Positions 17,626 through 27,950 of a stretch of DNA of 64,000 nucleotides are shown here, in pieces. This DNA comes from Alkaliphilus peptidifermentans DSM 18978 (GTDB taxonomy: Bacteria; Bacillota; Clostridia; Peptostreptococcales; Natronincolaceae). Positions within the stretch are counted from its first letter, which is position 1; every line of letters begins with the position of its first letter. The notes beneath the pieces were generated by a model. That model saw only the letters and a list, made by a program, of their open reading frames with translations, was not told where the DNA came from and searched no databases. The translations under genes and the position numbers were made by a program. The stretch lies in contig NZ_FMUS01000008.1 in NCBI RefSeq assembly GCF_900101495.1, positions 1-64,000 on the forward strand, in the 5' to 3' direction.

Positions 17626-18801
17626 TTACCCCATCAGCTTCTTAACCTGCTCAACGTCCTTATCTCCTCTTCCAGATAGGTTAACGATTATTATTTCTTG
17701 CTTTGTAAGCTCCTTTGCCAGCTTTATTGCATAGGCAATAGCATGGGCACTTTCTAAGGCTGGAATAATTCCCTCTGTTTTTGATAGTTGGAAAAAAGCC
17801 TTTAATGCCTCTTTATCAGTTATTGATACATATTCCCCACGGCCAATTTCATTGTAATAGCTATGCTCTGGCCCTACCCCTGGATAATCAAGTCCTGCTG
17901 CTATGGAATGCACAGGAAGGGGCTCCCCGTATTTATCCTGTAGTGTATAGCATTTGAAGCCATGTATAACTCCTATTGATCCCATAGAGATAGAAGCAGC
18001 ATGTTCTCCTGTTTCCAGTCCTTTTCCTGCTGGCTCAACCCCAATTATTTTAACCTTCTCATCATTTATAAATGGATGGAATAACCCGATCGCATTGCTT
18101 CCTCCTCCCACACAGGCTACAAGATAATCTGGTAATCTACCTTCTGCTTCTAAAATTTGTCGTCTTGCTTCTTGTCCGATTATACTTTGAAATTCCCTCA
18201 CCATTGTAGGATAGGGATGCGGACCCACAGCAGAGCCCAATAGATAAAATGTATCAGATGCATTACAAATATAATCCTGCAATGCTGCATCAACAGCATC
18301 CTTTAAGGTTCTGGTTCCACCTTTAACTGGCACTACCTTTGCTCCTAGCATCTCCATCCTAAATACATTCAGTGCCTGTCTTTCGGTATCTATTTCACCC
18401 ATATAAATGGTGCACTCAATATCAAATAACGCACACACTGTAGCCGTAGCTACCCCATGCTGTCCTGCCCCTGTCTCTGCAATAATTCTTCTTTTATTCA
18501 TTCTCTTCGCCAGCAATACCTGCCCAATTGCATTATTGATTTTGTGAGCTCCTGTATGATTTAAATCTTCACGCTTTAAGTAGATTTTGGCACCATCTAT
18601 TTCTTTACTTAATCTTTCTGCAAAGTAAAGAGGGTTTTCCCTGCCAATGTATTGTTTTTGATAGTATGCAAGCTCGGCTAAAAAGTCCTGGTCCTCAATA
18701 TGTTTATAAAAGCTTTCCTCAACCTCCCCCAACGCCACCTTTAGTCCCTCCGGCACATATGCTCCTCCAAAGCTTCCAAAATACCCATCTCTTCTTTTCA
18801 T
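17626..18801 (-). CDS. trpB: Tryptophan synthase beta subunit (stand-alone)
   Basis: 391 residues, full length. PLP Lys87 in [10 protein letters not shown], the catalytic Glu109 in AETGAGQHG, the phosphate loop [10 protein letters not shown] and C-terminal LSGRGDKD identify TrpB of the TrpB1 type. It joins indole and serine to tryptophan. AGGAGGTAATTGTA precedes ATG. No trpA or other trp gene is adjacent; with a Trp-type T-box leader upstream, this looks like an indole salvage enzyme induced when tRNA-Trp is uncharged, which is inference. Confidence 0.95.
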   Translation of the reverse strand: MKRRDGYFGSFGGAYVPEGLKVALGEVEESFYKHIEDQDFLAELAYYQKQYIGRENPLYFAERLSKEIDGAKIYLKREDLNHTGAHKINNAIGQVLLAKRMNKRRIIAETGAGQHGVATATVCALFDIECTIYMGEIDTERQALNVFRMEMLGAKVVPVKGGTRTLKDAVDAALQDYICNASDTFYLLGSAVGPHPYPTMVREFQSIIGQEARRQILEAEGRLPDYLVACVGGGSNAIGLFHPFINDEKVKIIGVEPAGKGLETGEHAASISMGSIGVIHGFKCYTLQDKYGEPLPVHSIAAGLDYPGVGPEHSYYNEIGRGEYVSITDKEALKAFFQLSKTEGIIPALESAHAIAYAIKLAKELTKQEIIIVNLSGRGDKDVEQVKKLMG

Positions 18802-18880
18802 TACAATTACCTCCTAGTTTAATTTAATAACAACAAACGAAAGACGCAGAGTGAGTAGAAGCTTTCATATAATGATCTCC

Positions 18881-18923
18881 AAAAACAAAAAATCCTCTAC
18901 ACATATATAAATATGTATAGAGG
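18881..18923 (-). terminator. T-box terminator hairpin
   Basis: Minus-strand stem CCTCTATACATAT / GTGTAGAGG followed by T-rich sequence, just after the T-box sequence; the competing antiterminator uses the T-box motif. Confidence 0.88.
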
Positions 18924-19145
18924 ACGGATTTCCGCGTTGCCACCTCAATTGGTCATAGACCCACTCCTTCAGATACGGGCATACAACGCCGATATCCTAT
19001 CTCTATAACGGGAGAAACCCGGGTTACCTACTATAACTTCAGCTTCCACTCATAAGTCCATTCAGTATACCTGCTGATATCGGGTTCTCACCATTGCCGA
19101 TTCTCTGTAATCTTTCAGTAAACCTACTACTCTTATTCAACGCTT
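18893..19145 (-). promoter_or_regulatory. T-box leader, probably tRNA-Trp specific
   Basis: The minus strand carries the T-box sequence GGTGGCAACGCGG (18932-18944), upstream stem I elements including AGAGAA and GGTGAGA-type loops, and the following terminator. In the 3' side of the stem I internal loop, GAATGGAC places a UGG specifier at 19060-19058, as expected for the downstream trpB. The specifier was placed by eye. Confidence 0.9.
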
Positions 19146-19248
19146 TCAAATTTATTGATTTACAAAAGTTTATAAAATAAAAACACTTTTGTCAATATAT
19201 TTTTTAAATATTCTTAAAATACATCAAAAAAAATATACAAAACAGTTT

Positions 19249-19500
19249 CTAGTCATCTTCTATAGAAGTATTTTCTAAAACAAATGTCATTAATTCATTA
19301 TTAAAAGGCAGGTTCTTATTAACAAAAATACTATAGCCTTCAACATTGTATATGTTATATTTGCCTACTTCAATTGGCTTTCCCACCCGAACCGATGGTT
19401 GCATGTAGAAAACTCAGCAGTTTTTTTTATTTTCTATATCAATTGTCAAGCTATTTTCTGATCTTTTGGACAAGAGTTTATGTAGCTTGCTGGAAATCAT
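19249..19500 (-). CDS. CC/Se motif family selenoprotein (in-frame UGA read as selenocysteine)
   Basis: An 83-codon frame that ordinary gene calling would miss because of an in-frame TGA at 19416-19414. It reads from ATG 19500 through Asn-Cys-Sec at residues 27-29 and on without change of frame to TAG at 19251-19249. Both sides look coding: LTIDIENKKNC before and QPSVRVGKPIEVGKYNIYNVEGY after. The Cys-Cys or Cys-Sec pair after a TIDI-type strand and a later VGKP match the small CC/Se motif family known in Clostridia. AAGGGG is seven bases before ATG 19500 (six bases before this lies another ATG at 19506). A hairpin follows the UGA at the right distance for a bacterial SECIS. Redox role is likely by family; substrate unknown. 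It stands between gltB and trpB on the same strand. Confidence 0.78.
19378..19416 (-). promoter_or_regulatory. Putative bacterial SECIS hairpin after the UGA
   Basis: Directly downstream of the UGA the RNA can pair UUUUCUAC with GUGGGAAA (two G-U pairs) and then AACC with GGUU, leaving a three-base apical loop about 18-20 bases after the UGA, with GGU next to the loop. Position and size fit bacterial SECIS elements; the fold was done by eye. Confidence 0.55.
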
Positions 19501-19726
19501 ATTCATTCCCCTTTCTATTCAAGATTAATTCTACTCGCCCCATACATTATAATAATAAAGGGTGGAATGTGTGCTATTATTTTTTACAAAATACTTTGCT
19601 CCTGCTGTTGGCATCACTAAATTGGTTTGTATTATATGATATTGAATTGCATTCCATATTATTACATTGCTGGTATTTTATTAAAATATTTCGTATTAAT
19701 AATGAGAATGCTTTTTTTCTAATGTA

Positions 19727-19770
19727 TAAAAAATAATGTTGTTCACTGAAAACAACATTATTTTTATTTT
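19727..19770 (-). terminator. Terminator of gltB
   Basis: 12-bp stem AATAATGTTGTT / AACAACATTATT (19732-19743, 19751-19762) with T-runs on both sides, 18 bases after the gltB stop. Confidence 0.85.
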
Positions 19771-19787
19771 ACTATGAAGTTTTACAG

Positions 19788-22700
19788 CTAACCAATACAC
19801 TCCATCTCACTTGAATAAAATGGGGAGCATATCTTTAAAAATTTATTTCCATAAAAATTCCAATTATTCAATATGTCTTTAGCTTTATTACTCTGTGTGT
19901 TTACATAATGTTTTGTAATTAGTTTTTGTAATGATTTTATTTCTTCCCTATTATTTAGACATTCAACTTCTATCATTTCATTATTAAACTTATCTTTAAA
20001 ATCATTATCCTCATTTAACACATAGGCCACTCCACCACTCATTCCAGCTCCAAAATTCTTTCCAATTGATCCTAGAACAACAGCTATACCTCCCGTCATA
20101 TATTCACAACCATGGTCCCCTATTCCCTCTACAATAGCAATTGCACCACTGTTACGAACGCAAAATCTTTGTCCCACTCTTCCTGCAATATATGACTCTC
20201 CTCCTGTTGCACCATAAAGTAAAGTATTTCCTGCAATTATATTTTCGCTAGAGTCATATGTGGCCATTTTAGGTGGAATAACTATAATTTTTCCACCTGA
20301 GAGTCCTTTACCCAAATAGTCATTTGCATCCCCCTCAAGTACAAGTGTTAGCCCTTTGATGGCAAAGGCACCAAAGCTTTGCCCCGCAGAGCCTTCTAAA
20401 AATATCTTAATTGTATCATCTGGCAAGCCTGCATCTCCATATCTAAGGGCAATTTCTCCGCTTAGCATGCTTCCAAAGGAACGATCTGTATTTCTTATTT
20501 TCAGCATATGTTCAATGCTCTTTCCAGATTTTAATGTCTCCTTTGAATCACATATAATCTTTCTGTCCAATATACTTTCTATATTATGTCTTTGATTTAT
20601 TGTACACCTTCCTTCAATTCGTGAAGGTAGTTCAGGTTTATAAAGTATAGCTGACAAATCATAATCTATATGTGTGTCTTTATCCAGATGCTGTACCTCT
20701 AACACATCAACTCTTCCTATCATTTCTTCGATTGTCTTGAATCCAAGCTCTGCCATTATAGTACGGATCTCCATGGCAACAAAGTAAAAATAATTAATTA
20801 GATCTTCTGGCTTACCATCGAATTTTTGACGGAGGGCATACTCCTGAGTTGCGATACCTGCAGGGCACATATTCAAATGACATTGTCTACACATTTTACA
20901 TCCACATGCTATTAATGGAGTAGTGGCAAATCCATATTCCTCAGCACCTAAGAGGGCTGCAATTATAACGTCCCGCCCGGTTTTCATTTTACCATCCACC
21001 TGTAGTTTTATCCTGCTTCTTAAATTATTTAGTAATAGAGTCTGTTGGGCTTCAGCTATCCCTAATTCCCACGGAAGTCCTACATATTTCATCGAGCTAA
21101 GTGGAGCTGCTCCAGTGCCACCGTCATGTCCACTAACCATAACAAAATCTGCATAGGCTTTTGCAACTCCAGCTACAACGGTTCCAACACCAATTTGAGA
21201 TACTAATTTCACCCCTATCTTAGCCTTTGGATTTACATTCTTAAGGTCAAAGATTAGTTGGGATAAATCTTCTATTGAATATATATCATGGTGGGGTGGT
21301 GGTGATATTAAATCTATTCCAGGTGCTGAATGTCGTACCCTTGCGATTTCAGCAGTTACTTTATCTCCGGGCAAATGACCTCCTTCTCCTGGTTTAGCAC
21401 CCTGAGCCATTTTAATTTCAATTTCATTACAATTTATTAGATAGTTGGTAGTAACTCCAAATCTACCTGAAGCAACCTGTTTTACTTTACTTTTTAGGTT
21501 TTTATCTAGCTGCATATCATATCTACTTGGGTCTTCACCGCCTTCTCCACAATTGGTTGCTAAACCAATCCTATTTCCTGCTATAGCTAAGGTTTCATGG
21601 GCTTCTGTACTTAATGAACCAAATGACATTGCCGAGATTCTGAATCGTTTAATAATGCTTTCAACTGTCTCTACCTCTTCTATAGATATGCTATTTCTTT
21701 TTTTGAAGTTTAATAATCCCCTGATTGTTGCAGTTTTTTCTGCCTCATTATTGACCATATCAGCATATTCGTTGTAGATTTTTAGGCTTTTATTTTTACT
21801 AGCTCCTCTTAATTTTTTAACCACCTCTGGATTAAGGGTATGAAATTCTCCTTCTTTATGCCATACTATTTCTCCACCTACATCTACTTTTCCCAATAGA
21901 TGATATGCCGAAAACTGTCTTCCCAATATACCTTTAGATATGTCCTCTAGTCCTATTCCCGAAAGAACGGCAGGCGTATCTGTAAAATATTTATCAATGA
22001 TACGTTGATTTAACCCAATGGCCTCGAATATTTGAGCTCCACTATAGCTCTGCAATGTAGAAATACCCATTCTTGATATAATTTTTAATAGCCCAGCACA
22101 AATTGCTTTGCTATAGTTATTAATGGCATCCTCTAGACTTATATTCTTTTTTTCTTTTTTATTATTTTCTACTATATGAGAGATTGTCTCAAATGCCATA
22201 TAGGGGTTTATAGCTTTTGCACCGAATCCAACTAATAGAGCCATATGCATTGCATCCCTTGCATCTCCCGTTTCCATTATAATATCTACTGATGTTCTTT
22301 GCTTTGTTCTAACCAAGTGATGATGCACAGCCCCTAAAGCTAAAAGACTGGGTATTGGTGCATTATACATATCGATATTCCGGTCACTTAAAATAATAAT
22401 ATTATAACCAAGCTTTACATTTTCTTCAGCGCGCTTACATAAATAATCTAATGCTTCCCTCAATCCATTATCTATGTGGTCAGCTTGGAATACTATTGGA
22501 ATGGTAATAGCCTTAAAGTCTTTTGTATTAAGTCTACGAATATACTCCAATTGACTATTCTTTAAAATTGGATGCTGAAGCTTAATGTACTTATTATCTA
22601 CTTCAGTCTCAACCTTATCCAATAGCCTTCCATGACTCCCAATGAACTGAACTAAAGACATTACACCCGCCTCTCTTATGGGATCTATTGGAGGATTTGT

Positions 22701-24278
22701 AACCTGCGCAAATTTTTGCTTAAAATAATTAAAAATCATTTGAGGTTTTTGCGATAGAATTGCGATTGGTGTCTCAACACCCATCGAACCGATGGGCTCT
22801 TTAGCATTTTTAGCCATATATGCAATTACCTTATTGATTTCTTCTGTGGTATATCCAAAAACCAATTGATTTCTATGAAGGACTTCTTGGCTCATTACTT
22901 TAGTTTCATGGGATGCCTCTATATCCTTCATTGTCATTCTATTGCGCTCTACCCATTCTCTAAAGGGTTTTCTTGTAGAGGCTAAAGCTTTAATTTCATT
23001 ATCGGATACTATTCGTCCTTCTTTTGTATTTACTAAGAGAATTTTCCCAGGCTGTAAACAACCCTTTTCCAATATTTTTTCTGGGGGAATATCCAGTACC
23101 CCTACCTCCGAGGCCATAATAACCATATCATCTTTAGTTATAATATATCTTGCAGGCCTTAAGCCATTTCTATCTACTGTTACTCCCACTTTAATTCCAT
23201 CAGTAAATGCTATTGTGGCTGGTCCATCCCATGGCTCCATTACCCTAGCATGATATTCATAGAAGCTCCTTTTTTCTTTATCCATATACATATCATTTTG
23301 CCATGCTTCAGGAATAAGCATCATCATAGTGTTTTCTACAGAGTGCTGATTCTTTACAAAATACTCCAGGGCATTATCTAGTGAAGCCGAGTCACTTCCA
23401 CCTGCCTCGATAATAGGCAAAATTTTAGTGTACTCTTCTCCAAATAAATTGGAGTGCATAACTCCCTCCCTTGCATTCATCCAATTTATATTTCCTCTTA
23501 TTGTATTTATCTCTCCATTATGGGCGATATATCGAAAAGGCTGAGCCAGCTTCCAAGAAGGGAAAGTATTGGTGCTATATCTTTCATGAATAAGTGCTAT
23601 AGAAGTCTTTACTCTCGCATCTAATAAATCAACATAGAATTCATCAAGCTTATGCCCTAATATTTGGCCTTTATATACTACAGTTGCAGTGGAGAGGGAG
23701 CAAATATAAAAGCCATCAGTGTAGGGTTTATTCTTTTTCATTATTATATTTTGTACCTGCTTTCGAAGAATAAAAAGCTTTCTTTCAAATGCGTCTAAGC
23801 TTTGCCCCCTTCTATCAATAAATATTTGAGCAACGACTGGGCGAGTGGCTCTGGCAGATTCGCCGCATGCATCTTCATTTATGGGAACTTCTCTCCATCC
23901 CAGTAAGGACTGACCTTCTTCCCTAATAATTCTTTCTAATACACCTTCACAAAACAGTCGTGCATTTGGTTCTCTTGGTAAAAAAATCATACCAACTGCG
24001 TAGTCGCCCATATTGGGTAATGTTATATTTATTTTATTTGCTTCCTTCTTCAAAAACTCATGGGGAATTTGAATTGAAATTCCTGAGCCATCTCCAGTGG
24101 CTGAATCTGCCCCTACAGCACCCCTATGACTTAAATTTTTTAAAATTTGCAACCCCTGATGTAGAATCTCATGGGTTCTATATCCGTTGATATTAACTAT
24201 AAAGCCAACACCGCAGCTATCCTTTTCCATTGATGGATTATATAAGCCCTGTCTCTCTGGGTACATATTTGTATTCAT
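19788..24278 (-). CDS. gltB: Glutamate synthase large (alpha) subunit
   Basis: 1496 residues, full length. After a short propeptide (21 residues) KDSCGVGF supplies the N-terminal nucleophile Cys22 of the glutaminase domain. The central region, the FMN/TIM-barrel domain (GEGGEDPSRY, KPGEGGHLPG, SGHDGGTGAAPLSS) and the 3Fe-4S cluster site CGCKMCRQCHLNMCPAG are present, then the beta-helix domain (GGKIIVIPP, GNTLLYGATGGE). It makes two glutamates from glutamine and 2-oxoglutarate. No gltD small subunit is adjacent, so the electron donor is either encoded elsewhere or is ferredoxin. GGGGGAGG lies 13 bases before ATG, a longer spacing than usual. Confidence 0.96.
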   Translation of the reverse strand: MNTNMYPERQGLYNPSMEKDSCGVGFIVNINGYRTHEILHQGLQILKNLSHRGAVGADSATGDGSGISIQIPHEFLKKEANKINITLPNMGDYAVGMIFLPREPNARLFCEGVLERIIREEGQSLLGWREVPINEDACGESARATRPVVAQIFIDRRGQSLDAFERKLFILRKQVQNIIMKKNKPYTDGFYICSLSTATVVYKGQILGHKLDEFYVDLLDARVKTSIALIHERYSTNTFPSWKLAQPFRYIAHNGEINTIRGNINWMNAREGVMHSNLFGEEYTKILPIIEAGGSDSASLDNALEYFVKNQHSVENTMMMLIPEAWQNDMYMDKEKRSFYEYHARVMEPWDGPATIAFTDGIKVGVTVDRNGLRPARYIITKDDMVIMASEVGVLDIPPEKILEKGCLQPGKILLVNTKEGRIVSDNEIKALASTRKPFREWVERNRMTMKDIEASHETKVMSQEVLHRNQLVFGYTTEEINKVIAYMAKNAKEPIGSMGVETPIAILSQKPQMIFNYFKQKFAQVTNPPIDPIREAGVMSLVQFIGSHGRLLDKVETEVDNKYIKLQHPILKNSQLEYIRRLNTKDFKAITIPIVFQADHIDNGLREALDYLCKRAEENVKLGYNIIILSDRNIDMYNAPIPSLLALGAVHHHLVRTKQRTSVDIIMETGDARDAMHMALLVGFGAKAINPYMAFETISHIVENNKKEKKNISLEDAINNYSKAICAGLLKIISRMGISTLQSYSGAQIFEAIGLNQRIIDKYFTDTPAVLSGIGLEDISKGILGRQFSAYHLLGKVDVGGEIVWHKEGEFHTLNPEVVKKLRGASKNKSLKIYNEYADMVNNEAEKTATIRGLLNFKKRNSISIEEVETVESIIKRFRISAMSFGSLSTEAHETLAIAGNRIGLATNCGEGGEDPSRYDMQLDKNLKSKVKQVASGRFGVTTNYLINCNEIEIKMAQGAKPGEGGHLPGDKVTAEIARVRHSAPGIDLISPPPHHDIYSIEDLSQLIFDLKNVNPKAKIGVKLVSQIGVGTVVAGVAKAYADFVMVSGHDGGTGAAPLSSMKYVGLPWELGIAEAQQTLLLNNLRSRIKLQVDGKMKTGRDVIIAALLGAEEYGFATTPLIACGCKMCRQCHLNMCPAGIATQEYALRQKFDGKPEDLINYFYFVAMEIRTIMAELGFKTIEEMIGRVDVLEVQHLDKDTHIDYDLSAILYKPELPSRIEGRCTINQRHNIESILDRKIICDSKETLKSGKSIEHMLKIRNTDRSFGSMLSGEIALRYGDAGLPDDTIKIFLEGSAGQSFGAFAIKGLTLVLEGDANDYLGKGLSGGKIIVIPPKMATYDSSENIIAGNTLLYGATGGESYIAGRVGQRFCVRNSGAIAIVEGIGDHGCEYMTGGIAVVLGSIGKNFGAGMSGGVAYVLNEDNDFKDKFNNEMIEVECLNNREEIKSLQKLITKHYVNTQSNKAKDILNNWNFYGNKFLKICSPFYSSEMECIG

Positions 24279-24728
24279 AACTATTTTACATCCTCCCCCT
24301 AAATTATGTTATTTTAATACATGAATGTTAAGCATCGATTTCATTCATTTTATTGAATATTTAGTTTATTGTGCTGATGGTAATTTTATCATATTTATTT
24401 ACTTAGTTCAATATTTATTCATTGCTTTTTTCATAATATTTTCTCATTTTTCAAGCTTTACAGGTGAAAACGTTATCATTTATTATATGATGAACTCACA
24501 TATGTTTATTTGAACTCAATCATTGTTTTTTTATACAGTTTGTATTTTATGAAGCTTTATTGTATTCAAAATTCATTTATTCTGTTTTTTTAATTCTACC
24601 ACCATTATTAATTTTTTTCTTATGCATTACTTCCTTCTATTTGAATAATAGAAAAAAATACTATTTTGATATATAATAAAGTCACAGATTAGAAATCAAT
24701 TATAAACATATACTTAGGACGTGAGAAA
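24279..24728. other. Divergent intergenic region, no gene seen
   Basis: 450 AT-rich bases between the gltB start (minus) and the next plus-strand gene. A TATAAT-like hexamer at 24672-24677 may serve the plus-strand gene. No riboswitch, repeat or credible small ORF was found. Confidence 0.5.
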
Positions 24729-25820
24729 GTGGAGGACTTTTCAAAGGAACTAAAGGCCTTAAAGATAATTTTAAAGGATGATATAATAAAGCTAAGGCAA
24801 TATATTCATAAAAAATACCCTCATTATGATAACCATAAAAGGGCCCTTGTTTTGGGTAATGCCATACGGAGTATTGTTGATAAAAACCTTTCGGGGTTTC
24901 CACGCCAATATCGTTCATCTATACGGGAACGACTACTCTCCCAGTCACTTTTAACAGGCCAAGAGGGAATATTTTTATATGATGTTTTGCAGACTACACT
25001 ATCAATGGATATTGAGGAGGATAGCTTTTTTGATGAAGTATCTACTTGGGTTAATTCCCATGTAACCACACCCATTGACAGTCACACAATAAAGGAGTAT
25101 CATTTTAAGAAGCTTCAAGCACATACTTATGAAATTAATCCTTTATTCGATAGCAACACCTCTATCTTAATATCCAATACAGATGCTATCTACTGTAAGG
25201 AAATAGCTCCGTCTCCTGTTGCTGATGATTCCACCGCTATAGATCCTTCTAGCAAACATACGCTTAGATACGTACTTGCACTGTTTTTCTCTTTAATTAT
25301 AATTGGTCAGCTGACTATTCCTATGCCTAAAGCAGATGAGCCTTCACCTTTAATTATTATAGAGGAGCCTATTACTTATGTATATTCTCATCTACCTGCC
25401 CACTTCTATTATAAAGAGATCGACACCACAAAGCTTAAACTGTATTTAAACACCCGCGACTCCTTGTTAGCTGAGGAACCTTATTTTTCTGCCATAATTG
25501 AAGTATCTAAGGAGTTTCAGCTTAATGCGCTCATATTATTCGCCATTGCAGGCCATGAACAGGGCTTCGTGCCAAAGAACCATCCCTCAGCAGAAAAAAT
25601 TGCAAATAATCCATTTAATGTCTTCAATAGCTGGCAAAGTTATAATACAGATATCTACGATACCTCTGCTATAGCAGCCCGTACTATAATTAACTTATCC
25701 AAAGATCGGCCAGAAGAAATCGAGCCCTTTAAATGGATAAATAGAAGATATGCGGAGGATGAAAATTGGTGGATTGGAGTTACCTCCATATATAATCGAT
25801 TAGAGCAGGAAGTGGAGTAA
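24729..25820 (+). CDS. Single-span membrane protein with a lysozyme/glucosaminidase-like outer domain
   Basis: 363 residues from GTG. Residues 1-175 are soluble with no recognised domain (charged helices). One membrane helix lies at about 180-197, followed by a Pro-rich linker. Residues about 245-363 resemble the lysozyme-like fold of endo-beta-N-acetylglucosaminidases: a helix with AIAGHEQGF (Glu277 as likely acid) then NNPFNVF, SAIAARTIINL and a WWIGVTSIYNRL end. Topology would place this domain outside. Probably acts on peptidoglycan; the cytoplasmic part suggests coupling to something inside, which is inference. AGGA is nine bases before the GTG. It stands alone between gltB and the activator gene. 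Confidence 0.6.
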   Translation: MEDFSKELKALKIILKDDIIKLRQYIHKKYPHYDNHKRALVLGNAIRSIVDKNLSGFPRQYRSSIRERLLSQSLLTGQEGIFLYDVLQTTLSMDIEEDSFFDEVSTWVNSHVTTPIDSHTIKEYHFKKLQAHTYEINPLFDSNTSILISNTDAIYCKEIAPSPVADDSTAIDPSSKHTLRYVLALFFSLIIIGQLTIPMPKADEPSPLIIIEEPITYVYSHLPAHFYYKEIDTTKLKLYLNTRDSLLAEEPYFSAIIEVSKEFQLNALILFAIAGHEQGFVPKNHPSAEKIANNPFNVFNSWQSYNTDIYDTSAIAARTIINLSKDRPEEIEPFKWINRRYAEDENWWIGVTSIYNRLEQEVE

Positions 25821-25908
25821 ATAAACAATAAAATAAGCTTCAAAATCTGTGTAGATTTTATTTAAGCGGTACATATAGTACTATAGCAATAATAAGTGGG
25901 GGTTAAAT

Positions 25909-27950
25909 ATGAAATACTATAAAAATGTTATTGTTAATAATTACAAGGGAATACATACACGAGTTGCTGCCATTGTTGCCTATAAGGCAACCAAGATAAA
26001 TAAAGCATACAGCGTGGACTTATTTATTCAAAAAAAAATACTGACAATAAAGTTCCCATTGCAAGCATGATGGCTCTAGCCTCTTTAACCATACGGTATC
26101 AAGACGAAGTCGTTGTAAGCTGTGAAGGTGGTGATGCTTGTAATTTTGCACTAGCTGAGATAGCTGCTTGTCTTGAGGGACAAATTGATATTGAAAAGGT
26201 AGACATCGATGAAATCGATCGTTTACTGGATAAAGCTACGATTACAGTTGATCAGTTAATTGAAAGCATATATGACGGTGTAATTGTTGTGAATGAAGAT
26301 AATAGAATCATTCTATTCAATAGAGCTGCAGAAAAAATTATTGGAATTTCTCGTAATGAGGTTATCGGTTTAAAGGCTACGAAGGTTTTAGAAAATTCTA
26401 GACTTGGACAAGTACTTAAGACGGGTGAAAAAACAATAGGCGATAGACAAAATATAGGCAGCACTACTATAATTACTAATCGGTCTCCAATTATTATCGA
26501 TGACAGAATTATTGGTGCAATTGCTACTTTTCAAGATATTACAGAAATTGAAGCATTATCAAGTAAACTGGATTCCACAATAAAAATAAAAGAAACCTTT
26601 GGTAATATCTTGGAATATGCCAGTGATGGAATATGTATGATAAATGAATTAGGTACCATTGTGTACCTGAATCCACAGTTTGAAAAAAGTTGGAATGTTA
26701 CATTAAAGGACGCTTTAGGTGATAATATTAAGAGCACTCCTCTTAATATTAGCAGTATAATTAAGGCAGTTCAGTCTAAAAAGCCCCATATAGGGTTAAT
26801 AGATCAAAGAGTTGATGGAGTTCAGATTTTAAGTAACACTACTCCAATCATGATAAATGGCGTTTTTAGAGGAGTTGTTATCTTTTCCAAGGAAGTAACA
26901 GAGCTACAGAAGCTATTGGAAAAATTAAATGATGCTGAGGCAAAAATTAAGTACTTTAGCGAGGAGCTTCAATGGAATCAGCGATTTCACGAGGCATTCG
27001 ATATTATTATCGGAAAGAGCAAGGCTTTAAAGAATGTGTTAGATATCGCATATAAGGCATCTCAATCTAATGCTACAGTGTTAATCCATGGCGAAAGTGG
27101 TACTGGGAAAGGATTATTTGCTAAAGCCATATCTGATGCTAGCTTTAGAAAAAACAAACCCTTTATCAGATTAAATTGCACAACCATACCAGAAAATCTA
27201 TTGGAAAGTGAACTCTTTGGCCATGTAAGGGGTGCTTTTACAGGCGCCATCAAGGATAAGCCTGGGAGGTTTGAATTAGCCAATGGTGGCACCATTTTCT
27301 TAGATGAAATTGGTGACATAAGCAAAGATATGCAGGTTAAGCTTTTAAGAGTGTTACAGGAAAGAGAGTTTGAGAGGGTTGGTGGAGATGAAACCCTAAA
27401 GATAGATGTTAGAATAATAGCAGCCACCAATAAAAACCTTGAAAAAATGGTAGAAGACGGAACCTTTAGGGAGGATTTATTTTATAGATTAAATGTAATA
27501 CCTATAACCCTACCACCATTAAGGGAAAGACCCGAGGATATTCCTTTGCTGGTTAAGCATTTCGTTGAAAAAATATGTAAGAATGAGAAAAAGAAAGTTA
27601 AAAACATATCTAGTGATGTCTATTCAATCCTTCAGGCTTACCACTGGCCCGGTAACATAAGAGAATTAGAAAATATTATTGAACGGGCAATTGCCTTAAA
27701 CGATGGAAATCTCTTGGATTCAAGCTGTTTACCTGATTATTTAGCTCTTCAGAAAAAGATTGAAAGCGAAGACCTTATTAATATAATAAATGATCAAATT
27801 GCACCACTTGAGGAATATGAAAAGGCTATTATAAAGGCTGCCTTGAAAAAATATAAATCATATAACAAGGCTGGAAAGGCACTAGGAATAACCCACAGAA
27901 CTGTTTCTCTAAAGGCAAAAAAATATGGACTTAGCTTGCCACAGGGTTGA
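25909..27950 (+). CDS. HPr-PAS-PAS-AAA+ sigma-54 activator, interrupted by a -1 frame change at an A9 run
   Basis: From ATG 25909 (GGGGG upstream) a frame encodes the first half of an HPr-like domain with GIHTRVAA (His16, Arg18 kept). It would stop at 26068-26070, but the rest of the HPr domain (VPIASMMALASL onward) continues in the -1 frame, crossing at nine A (26030-26038). The continuous frame then holds two PAS domains (about 75-190 and 195-300 of the 627-residue part), an AAA+ domain with GESGTGKG and GAFTGA for sigma-54 contact, and a C-terminal Fis-type HTH. It lies just before a sigma-54 promoter and dhaKLM-ptsH-ptsI, so it probably activates that operon in response to PTS phosphorylation. 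The frame change may be slippage, mutation or a sequence error; the ATGA overlap at 26067 could also allow restart. Confidence 0.85.

Noticed and set aside
6211-18801. A single tryptophan salvage operon of kynU and trpB
   Set aside because: They are 10 kb apart with several terminators and other transcripts between them; at most a functional link.
19550-19690. Minus-strand open stretch of about 48 codons upstream of the selenoprotein (ends in YYYNVWGE)
   Set aside because: Looks faintly coding but has no ribosome site and only a GTG/ATG in the middle; I could not support it as a gene.
19374-19736. 120-codon plus-strand ORF between trpB and gltB
   Set aside because: No ribosome site, Phe/Tyr/Leu-rich low-quality composition, and it is antisense to the better supported selenoprotein frame and the gltB terminator.
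24325-24513. 62-codon plus-strand ORF
   Set aside because: Phe/Ile-rich translation of AT-rich intergenic DNA, no ribosome site.
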